Assembly (NCBI GenBank): GCA_029937135.1
Contig: JAPYQX010000060.1
Span: 1-11,954, forward strand
DNA from: Nitrospinota bacterium
Lineage (GTDB): Bacteria > UBA8248
DNA: 11,954 bases
Direction of reading: 5' to 3'
Positions within the stretch are counted from its first letter, which is position 1; every line of letters starts with the position of its first letter. This document shows positions 1 to 5,530 of this stretch, piece after piece. A program made the position numbers and the translations under genes. The notes beneath the pieces were generated by a model. The model was not told where the DNA came from. It ran no database searches and saw only the letters and a list, made by a program, of their open reading frames with translations.

Positions 1-1369
1 TTGGATGTCCGACCTGGCGGTGAGTCTTCAAAATGAATCCGAAGAGCAGGCCGAGCTCACCCATAAAGAAATAAACAAGCTTTTTACGGTTTTGGAGAAA
101 TCCGACAAAAAATCAGTCGCGTTCCTTCGGCCGGCGGTGAGTCAATACAAGCAAACCATGATGGAAGCCGTCGACGCATATGCCGACAAAAATCGAATTC
201 TCGAAAATTTGCTCGTCTCAAATAGCCGTATAATGGCCTCCAAGATCAATGGGAAGCTGGTCAAGTTGGTGGCGGTGGCGAAAAAAGGCGCTGAAAAAGC
301 CGGGAATATTCCCATCAAAAACAACATTTGGATCCGAAACTTGTCGTTTATCCTAATCGGAGTGGCGCTTCTGTTTGGAGGCTTGGTCGGGTGGTTTCTC
401 ATTCGAACGATCACAAAGCTGCTTCAGTTGGCATCCGACTTCATCAGCAAAAGCGCCAATCAGATGACGATGGCGTCTGAACACCTTTCTTCGTCGAGCC
501 GGAGTCTATCCGATGGAGCCACTGAGCAGGCAAGCAGCCTTGAGGAAACCTCTGCGAGCCTCGAAGAAATCGCTTCCATGGTCCGGCAAAACGCGGAAAA
601 CGCCGAGCAGGCAAACACTCTCGCCGGAGATGCCAGCCAATCAGCTGGTGAAGGTCAGAAATCGAACGATGAAATGGTTGAGGCCATGAAGGAGATTAAC
701 CCTTCCTCTGAGAAGATTGCGGGCATCATCAAGGTAATCGACGAGGTCGCCTTTCAGACGAATCTTCTGGCGCTTAACGCCGCTGTTGAAGCGGCGCGGG
801 CGGGCGAGCATGGGAAAGGATTCGCAGTGGTGGCGGAAGAAGTACGCAACCTTGCCCAGCGAAGCGCAGAGGCCGCGAAAGACACTGCCGCCCTCATCGA
901 GGAAAGCGTGGTGAAAAGCAAGCGCGGGTCCGGTCTGGCTGAGCAGAATAGCGCGGCACTCGAGACAATTGTCAATGGTTCAAGAAAGCTGGCCGATATT
1001 TTAGTCGAGATTTCAGGCGCTTCTAAAGAACAAGATCAGGGCATACAACAGTTAAACACAGCGGTGAGCCAGATGGATCAGTTGACTCAGCGCAACGCGG
1101 CAACGGCGGAGGAAAGCGCTACTGCCAGCGGGCAACTCATCTCCCAGGCCGGAACCATGCGTGAAGCCGTGGCCATGCTTGAAAAAATCATCACCGGAAA
1201 GCAAGAAAAATCCGTGCAATCTGAGGCGGATGTTTCTGATGAAGCCGGCGATATCTCCACCGATGCAAATAAAATTCAAGAAAATTCGGCCGATGACGAA
1301 TATGCCGGCGAACTCAATGAATATGACAGGGCGCCGTCGAGTTATAAGGGCCTGGTGGCGGGAAACTAA
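1..1369 (+). CDS. Methyl-accepting chemotaxis protein, 5'-truncated by the window edge
   Basis: This is a chemoreceptor that would pass a ligand signal to CheW and CheA. The frame is open to the left edge and an ATG lies at base 5, but only one membrane segment remains, so the true start is probably upstream. Counting from that ATG, residues about 1-110 are helical and polar, like the second half of a periplasmic four-helix sensor. Residues about 112-135 form a transmembrane helix. The rest is the cytoplasmic coiled-coil signalling domain, with the highly conserved hairpin tip around VAFQTNLLALNAAVEAARAG (residues about 248-267) and a following GKGFAVVAEEVRNLAQRS. A full HAMP domain is not evident: the methylation helix starts soon after the membrane. 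There is no CheR-docking NWETF-like end; the tail is acidic and probably disordered. The stop is TAA at 1367-1369. Chemoreceptor identity is certain; the ligand is unknown. Confidence 0.95.
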   Translation, partial: WMSDLAVSLQNESEEQAELTHKEINKLFTVLEKSDKKSVAFLRPAVSQYKQTMMEAVDAYADKNRILENLLVSNSRIMASKINGKLVKLVAVAKKGAEKAGNIPIKNNIWIRNLSFILIGVALLFGGLVGWFLIRTITKLLQLASDFISKSANQMTMASEHLSSSSRSLSDGATEQASSLEETSASLEEIASMVRQNAENAEQANTLAGDASQSAGEGQKSNDEMVEAMKEINPSSEKIAGIIKVIDEVAFQTNLLALNAAVEAARAGEHGKGFAVVAEEVRNLAQRSAEAAKDTAALIEESVVKSKRGSGLAEQNSAALETIVNGSRKLADILVEISGASKEQDQGIQQLNTAVSQMDQLTQRNAATAEESATASGQLISQAGTMREAVAMLEKIITGKQEKSVQSEADVSDEAGDISTDANKIQENSADDEYAGELNEYDRAPSSYKGLVAGN

Positions 1370-1418
1370 GAAGAAGTTTACTCGGGCCGTATTCCCAAAA
1401 AGAAATGGGTGGCCTCTC

Positions 1419-1444
1419 CTTCCCATTGGCCCCCGCCAGGGAGG
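1419..1444 (+). terminator. Hairpin after the chemoreceptor gene, possible transcript end
   Basis: CT-TCCC (1419-1424) pairs with GGGA-GG (1439-1444), and TGGC (1427-1430) pairs with GCCA (1435-1438). The stem has a two-base AT bulge and a CCCC loop. It lies 50 bases after the chemoreceptor stop. No U-tract follows, so it is not a classic intrinsic terminator; it may only mark a 3' end or be incidental. Confidence 0.3.
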
Positions 1445-1686
1445 TGTGGGTATTACTCACACGGAAGGATACGCGCCCGTTTCATCCTGTCCCGCTTAAA
1501 TGACCATCTCGCCGCCCACAAAGTCCACCAGGCGCTGAATCTAAGAACACCGGATGAAGCAGCAGGGAAGTCTCAGACGATACGAGCGAATTTGAAAATT
1601 TTTTACACGGCGGTCACATAGCAGACGTGTGTTTTACGTCCCCACGGCTGCCTGATTAAGAATTCGTCATGCTTATCTTGGAAAAA

Positions 1687-1735
1687 TATAGGGGGTAATT
1701 TCTTTCCGCCTATCCCCAAATTTGCTCCCCCTATA
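1687..1735. repeat. Perfect 9-bp inverted repeat extended to a 14-bp hairpin
   Basis: TATAGGGGG (1687-1695) and CCCCCTATA (1727-1735) are perfect complements. Just inside, AATTT (1697-1701) pairs with AAATT (1718-1722), leaving a 16-base loop. Read on the minus strand, the stem is followed directly by TTTTTCC, so it resembles an intrinsic terminator for leftward transcription. On the plus strand no T-run follows. It may equally be a palindromic repeat or a remnant of a small mobile element. Confidence 0.6.
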
Positions 1736-1856
1736 CATTCGCTCCCAAAATGCTAAAATCCCGCCTTCGCCCGTAACTGACCCCTTGAAAGACACACATA
1801 GCCCCGGAAACACTCTCGGCTCCTGCGCTAGCTCGGAGCTGACCCCCAGTGCCAAA

Positions 1857-1863
1857 AGGAGGA
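1857..1863 (+). promoter_or_regulatory. Shine-Dalgarno AGGAGGA deciding the small gene's start
   Basis: AGGAGGA sits five bases before the ATG at 1869. It selects this start over the longer in-frame extension that begins at 1722. Confidence 0.8.
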
Positions 1864-1868
1864 GTCTC

Positions 1869-2180
1869 ATGCGTTTTATGATGAAGGTGGAGTTGCCGGT
1901 CGAGATTGCCAACGAGATGGCGGCGGACGGCTCGCTCGGTAATACGATCGGGCAGATTCTGGAGCAACTGGAGCCCGAGGCGGCGTATTTCACGACGGCG
2001 AATGGGGAGCGGGCGGGCTTTATTTTCTTTAATATCGAGGACGCATCCGAGATTCCGAGGGTGGCCGAGCCGTGGTTTCACGCTTTTGAGGCGAATGTGG
2101 ATATCATACCGGCGATGATTCACGCCGATCTTGAAAAGGCGGAGCCGGACATCAAACGGGCGGCGAAGATGTACGGCTAG
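1869..2180 (+). CDS. Small conserved-looking protein of unknown function, ferredoxin-like fold suggested
   Basis: A 103-residue soluble protein beginning MRFMMKVELPVE, with no signal peptide, membrane helix or cysteines. The start is chosen because a near-perfect AGGAGGA lies five bases upstream and the encoded sequence becomes protein-like only from here. The pattern is a short beta strand, a helix (about residues 11-34), the strand region around EAAYFTTANGERAGFIFFNIED, a Pro-rich helix around IPRVAEPWFHAF, and a last strand and helix. This resembles small dimeric alpha/beta-barrel or DUF3303-like proteins, some of which I recall being labelled pantothenate synthetase without good reason. 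I infer only the fold and assign no reaction. It is monocistronic in this window and is flanked by inverted copies of a short GACCCC-type motif. Confidence 0.8.
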   Translation: MRFMMKVELPVEIANEMAADGSLGNTIGQILEQLEPEAAYFTTANGERAGFIFFNIEDASEIPRVAEPWFHAFEANVDIIPAMIHADLEKAEPDIKRAAKMYG

Positions 2181-2999
2181 GTCCGTCCCGAACATGGGTG
2201 AGCCAGCCGGGGATGATGTACCCACAAGCCAGGTATCTGGCACGGGGGTCCGTCCCGGATTGTGATGATGTCCTTGCCGGTGGGTTGGCCGGACTTGGGC
2301 CACGCCCGCCTGAAGACATCGAAACCACTTCATGGGTCGGGTTTTCATCGCTGGAAATACAGTAAGTTTTGGCGGGTTCTTGATGCAAATTCGAGCCGAA
2401 TTGGGATTGAATAATTTACGGGGGGCATTACTGGTGTGCATTGGAACCGCCCGAGGGCGCTGCGGGAGCTTGTTAGAGGCGCTGAAGTTAGCTTTCCTGG
2501 AGAGTTTATAAATTTACGGCGCCGAGATGGGTCGTATTCCAGGGATATTCACGGAGCCTATGATCGTGGCCTCTGGGAGAGCTCATACCCTGGAGGGGGG
2601 CGCCAGTGGTCTTCGCTGGGGGGCGACGACGCTGTAGCGTGCGACAGCCATAATTGGCGAAGTGTATCGGCCGGGCTGCAATGAGGGCGGAGTCATCTGT
2701 AGGCCGAGTCATGCGACTAATCAGGGGAGTTGGTTCGTGGCAGGTAATTATAGAACGGAGTGAATTTACCGGGCCTGTTATTGAGAGTGGAGTGATCTGA
2801 GCCCTGAGCTATACTCGGGAGTGAGCGGATGGGAGGTATTCCGGGTTTAGCAAGGGATACCATCTATTTGACATAACATATATTATCATACGATGATGCG
2901 TATTGCGCGTATATTCTCGGGTTCGGGTTCCGCGCCAGGTTGCCCCGGTCCCGTGAGGCCGTGTCCCGGGCAAGGCGCTCAATAAGCTGGGACCGGCGC
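2181..2999. other. 819-bp stretch without a convincing gene
   Basis: All frames are broken or lack ribosome binding sites and family-like composition. Visible structure: two copies of GTCCGTCCCG at 2181-2190 and 2248-2257, each followed by a GATGATGT word; a GCCAG/CTGGC hairpin at 2228-2241; repeated GGAGTG-type words at about 2690-2830; an AT-rich patch with TTGACA at 2868-2873; and an 8-bp inverted repeat at 2945-2996. It may be decayed coding sequence or hold an unrecognised RNA, but I cannot show either. Confidence 0.5.
2945..2996 (-). terminator. Inverted repeat just after the TPR gene stop
   Basis: CCGGTCCC (2945-2952) pairs perfectly with GGGACCGG (2989-2996). Nested TGAG/CTCA and GCC/GGC pairings fall inside the 36-base spacer. 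It begins three bases beyond the TPR stop codon, which suggests a 3'-end structure for that leftward transcript. No U-tract follows on the minus strand, so the terminator role is tentative. Confidence 0.35.
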
Positions 3000-3674
3000 C
3001 TATTTTACGCCCCCGAGGCGCGCCATCTGGGCCCTCAGTCGAGACGTGATGTACGGGCTCGACGGGTGTTTCTGGATGAGTTCCTCGTAGGTCTTGAGGG
3101 CTTCCCATGGGCGGCCCGTCTCCTCAAGGCATCCTCCTACTGAAAGATAAAGATCCTCTGCCGCCAGAAGGCTTCCCTTGGCGAGAATGTCCCTCCAGAT
3201 CGGGATGGCATCGGCGCATTTCCCCTGAAGACCCAAGCTGCCCGCGAGGCCGCGCCGGGTAATCTCGCGGTCGGTCTCGGTGAGAGCTTTCTCCTTGTCG
3301 AGGAGCCTTCTGTACTCCTTTTCGGCGGCGGCTGTCTCTCCACGCTCGGCCAGAAGCGCCGCAAGGCGAAGCCTGGCGATAATTCCGGGTTTGGTCCCCG
3401 GATAGGCGTTCGCCGCCAATCTCAGCGCATTTTCGAACTCAGGGCTGAGCGGGTCCGTGGAGGCGGTCTCGGCGATAGCCAGGGCGATCCCCGCCCGCTC
3501 CCGGACCTGGGCGGTCCATACGGCATAGCCCACTATCCCGCCCACGACGGCAATCAGGGCCACTATGGCCCCCAGGACGGCTCTGGTGTTGGCCTGATAC
3601 CAATCCACTGCCTTTTCGGCGAAAAGTTGAAAGGAGTCGGGCTCCTTGATTTCCTTTCGAAACGAACGCGCCAT
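3000..3674 (-). CDS. Membrane-anchored tetratricopeptide-repeat protein, YfgM-like
   Basis: A 224-residue protein with a basic, cytoplasmic N-terminus (MARSFRKEIKEPDSF), one transmembrane helix at about residues 32-53, and an alanine- and leucine-rich helical-repeat remainder that fits three to four TPR units (about 60-220). This matches the architecture of YfgM-type ancillary proteins, which sit in the inner membrane next to the Sec translocon and periplasmic chaperones. In E. coli yfgM lies close to der; a der gene is present in this window but about 5 kb away. The ATG at 3674 has AAGGA (3684-3688) nine bases upstream and the stop is TAG. It is the last gene of the leftward block, separated from merR by 233 bp, so it may have its own promoter. 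The topology and TPR call are firm; YfgM equivalence is an inference from architecture. Confidence 0.85.
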   Translation of the reverse strand: MARSFRKEIKEPDSFQLFAEKAVDWYQANTRAVLGAIVALIAVVGGIVGYAVWTAQVRERAGIALAIAETASTDPLSPEFENALRLAANAYPGTKPGIIARLRLAALLAERGETAAAEKEYRRLLDKEKALTETDREITRRGLAGSLGLQGKCADAIPIWRDILAKGSLLAAEDLYLSVGGCLEETGRPWEALKTYEELIQKHPSSPYITSRLRAQMARLGGVK

Positions 3675-3907
3675 CTGGAATAGTCCTTGATTATCGGTAG
3701 GTGAACTTGTTTGCTCCGCGCCCCGGTGAATTATCTTGCCATGGAGGCGGGAACTCCACTTGTGCGGCTCCTCTTTTACCCAAATTCGGCCCCCGAGGTC
3801 AAAGCGCCGCGGGAATTACGGGACCGGGCGGAGACGGCAACCCGTAGGGAGATGTGCCCGTAAGTGAAATTCGGGTTATTTGCCTGATTGAGAAGGATAG
3901 GAGCCCT
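3675..3907. other. Structured 233-bp leader between the merR-like and TPR genes
   Basis: No gene or known RNA family was recognised. TTACGGG (3816-3822) can pair with CCCGTAA (3857-3863, 7 bp) or with CCCGTA (3841-3846, 6 bp), which are mutually exclusive hairpins. A further TGGAG/CTCCA hairpin lies at 3742-3758. The region could be the 5' leader of the TPR gene or hold a small RNA. I looked for tRNA T-loop sequence and 6S RNA-like pairing and saw neither. Confidence 0.4.
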
Positions 3908-4324
3908 TTATTTCAAGAAATCGAGAAGCTCGGTTAATTCTTTGCGGACCAGCTCGATATCGGAATTGCTTTGATTTCCGAACAGACCCGGTTGAGGGGT
4001 CTCAGCTTCGGGCTGGCGCGGCGCGGCGGCACGGGCGGTTTCCGCACGCAGAGAGCGTTTTTTCTGGAGCTGTTTTTTCGCTCCGGCGATGGTGAAATTT
4101 TCCTCGTAGAGCAACTGCTTGATCGAAAAGATCAGTTCAACATCTTTCCGGCGGTATATCCGCTGACCGGACTCGCCCTTCGCTGGGCGGAGCATCTTGA
4201 ATTCGCTCTCCCAATACCTCAGTACATGAGGCTTTGTACCCGTCAATTGCGCAACTTCGCCGATTTTGAAGAAAAGCTTGTCGGGGATTTCTGGGCGCGT
4301 CATGTTACTCGCTTCTTCGGCCAC
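3908..4324 (-). CDS. MerR-type transcriptional regulator without metal-binding cysteines
   Basis: A 138-residue DNA-binding protein. Residues about 18-85 form the winged helix-turn-helix: FFKIGEVAQLTG, then HVLRYWESEF, the QRIYRRKDVE wing, and a helix ending in TIAGAKKQLQKKR. A short linker leads to a C-terminal amphipathic helix (about 121-138), probably for dimerisation. There is no cysteine anywhere, so it is not a classical metal or redox sensor. It resembles the small MerR protein often found beside ihfA in deltaproteobacteria, but no ihfA is present. The start is GTG, preceded at six bases by AGGAGG (4331-4336); an ATG out of frame at 4327-4329 is too close to that site. It follows the SPOR gene by 20 bp and is likely co-transcribed with it. 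The target genes and effector are not evident. Confidence 0.9.
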   Translation of the reverse strand: MAEEASNMTRPEIPDKLFFKIGEVAQLTGTKPHVLRYWESEFKMLRPAKGESGQRIYRRKDVELIFSIKQLLYEENFTIAGAKKQLQKKRSLRAETARAAAPRQPEAETPQPGLFGNQSNSDIELVRKELTELLDFLK

Positions 4325-4330
4325 CCCATT

Positions 4331-4336
4331 CCTCCT
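4331..4336 (-). promoter_or_regulatory. Shine-Dalgarno AGGAGG supporting a GTG start for the MerR gene
   Basis: AGGAGG on the minus strand is six bases before GTG at 4324-4322. This favours the GTG over the internal ATG seven codons later. Confidence 0.8.
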
Positions 4337-4344
4337 GTGCCGGT

Positions 4345-5505
4345 TTATTTCCGGCGGACGACATAGGAGCCGGAAAATCCCGACCGGTTAATTCGCGCCA
4401 ACATCGCGACGGCATCTTGCCTACTTGTCATTTTTCCAATTCGAACCGTTCGAAGAGCAATTTTTTTCGAAACCGCCTTGCTCGCGGAGAGCCGGCCCAC
4501 AAAACCGGAATCCTCTACCTGATCCAGACGTTGGGCAGCTTCTTCAAGGTCGGTGAACTTTCGGGCTGACACCAACCATTTCGACCCACTCTTATAGACC
4601 GTAGTCCGGAACTTCTTGCCCTTTGCTTTTGATGCCAAAGCTTCGGCCGCGGATTTGTTGGCGAAATCACCGAGCAGGACTTCGGTTTGCGCCAAAGCCG
4701 AACCTCGACCACCTCCGCCTACGAACGGTTTAAATCCTTTTGCCCGGAGGTTGCGCACAAACGATTTGACACATTTGTCCGTCCTGCAGGTAGCTACCTG
4801 AATACTAAAATAGCTTCCGGGAGGCGCCTTGGCCGAGCGTTTAGGCGCACGAGCGATTCTTGATTTGGCGGGAAGTCTTTTTTTTCGCATATCCCCCGCC
4901 TTTGGTTTAGGCATGGAAGTGGTTTTCACGATTTGGCGGGGCCGGGGCCGCCGTGGTCTGGATGACTTGACCTTTTTCTCGGGAGCGGCCGCCAAGGCAG
5001 GCTTCTCCTCGATTTTTGGACGAGATACGGGCAGTTGCGCGGGCTCTTTTTTAGCCATTTGGGGCTTCTTCATTTCGGCGGGCGCCGTATCTTTTGGGGG
5101 TTCGGGTTCTTTTTTTTCGGGTTCCTGCTGCGCGGTTTGTTTTACTTCCGCATCTTTTTCGGACTGCATTTTCTGGAGAAGAGCAAGCTCTTTTTTCCGG
5201 CGTGCCCGTTCCATTTTGGCCTGTTCGCGGCGCTGTTTTTTCAACTCCTCGAGCCGTTTTTGGGCCTCAATCTTCTTTTCAGCCTGTATCTGCCTTGGAA
5301 TCCACCAAAATTGATACCCCGCCCAGGAGCCGCCTCCAAGGAGAACAAGGACACCGAGTGCGATGACAATTTTTCGGATGAGTCCTCCTCCGCCTTTACC
5401 ACCGGAGGATGAGCCAAGTCCACTGTCGAGGTCATCATCGAAATCGCTCAGTGACGCATCATCTGAATCGTCGTCGTCGAGCAGGTTAACTCCTTTTGCA
5501 GCCAT
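4345..5505 (-). CDS. SPOR-domain single-pass membrane protein
   Basis: A 386-residue protein predicted to bind denuded (amidase-trimmed) peptidoglycan at the division site. Order of parts: a short acidic Asp/Ser-rich cytoplasmic head (residues about 9-33), a Gly-rich joint, a transmembrane helix (about 44-69), a charged coiled coil (about 72-125), a long Pro/Lys/Arg-rich basic linker (about 126-228), and a C-terminal SPOR domain (about 231-306, SYFSIQVATCRTDK to VLLGDFANKSAAEAL). A second, weaker SPOR-like repeat follows at about 308-386. I chose the ATG at 5505 because AAGGGAAG lies about seven bases upstream; the frame could extend to a TTG at 5553, but that would overlap the EF-G-like gene and add nothing family-like. 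It starts 25 bp after the EF-G-like stop. An FtsN- or DedD-like role is plausible but not shown. Confidence 0.88.
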   Translation of the reverse strand: MAAKGVNLLDDDDSDDASLSDFDDDLDSGLGSSSGGKGGGGLIRKIVIALGVLVLLGGGSWAGYQFWWIPRQIQAEKKIEAQKRLEELKKQRREQAKMERARRKKELALLQKMQSEKDAEVKQTAQQEPEKKEPEPPKDTAPAEMKKPQMAKKEPAQLPVSRPKIEEKPALAAAPEKKVKSSRPRRPRPRQIVKTTSMPKPKAGDMRKKRLPAKSRIARAPKRSAKAPPGSYFSIQVATCRTDKCVKSFVRNLRAKGFKPFVGGGGRGSALAQTEVLLGDFANKSAAEALASKAKGKKFRTTVYKSGSKWLVSARKFTDLEEAAQRLDQVEDSGFVGRLSASKAVSKKIALRTVRIGKMTSRQDAVAMLARINRSGFSGSYVVRRK

Positions 5506-5530
5506 ATCGAAACTTCCCTTCAGGCGGAGA

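Larger units (their letters stand above)
1370..1868. other. Non-coding spacer between the chemoreceptor and the small protein gene
   Basis: No credible gene is seen on either strand. The short open frames here have no ribosome binding site and no family-like sequence. The stretch holds a hairpin at 1419-1444, a strong inverted repeat at 1687-1735, two copies of a CTGACCCC motif at about 1777-1784 and 1838-1845, and the ribosome binding site of the next gene at its end. No good sigma-70 promoter for that gene was found. Confidence 0.6.

Noticed and set aside
1722..1868. N-terminal extension of the small unknown protein to an earlier start
   Set aside because: The extension crosses repeat motifs and looks non-coding, while the ATG at 1869 has a near-perfect Shine-Dalgarno.
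2436..2684. An 82-residue plus-strand open frame starting with GTG
   Set aside because: No recognisable family and only a poor G-rich stretch as ribosome binding site; composition does not look protein-coding. It is not excluded, only unsupported.
2868..2897. A promoter built on TTGACA at 2868
   Set aside because: The best -10 at 18 bases is GATGAT, a weak match, and no plus-strand gene follows; it would run antisense into the TPR gene.
3675..3907. A tRNA or 6S RNA in the merR-TPR gap
   Set aside because: No GGTTCRA-type T-arm with acceptor pairing was found, and no rod-like pairing of the two halves as in 6S RNA could be built by eye.
4829..5412. Plus-strand frames rich in Phe and Ser opposite the SPOR gene
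   Set aside because: These are the reverse reading of its Lys/Glu-rich coiled coil and show no start signals.
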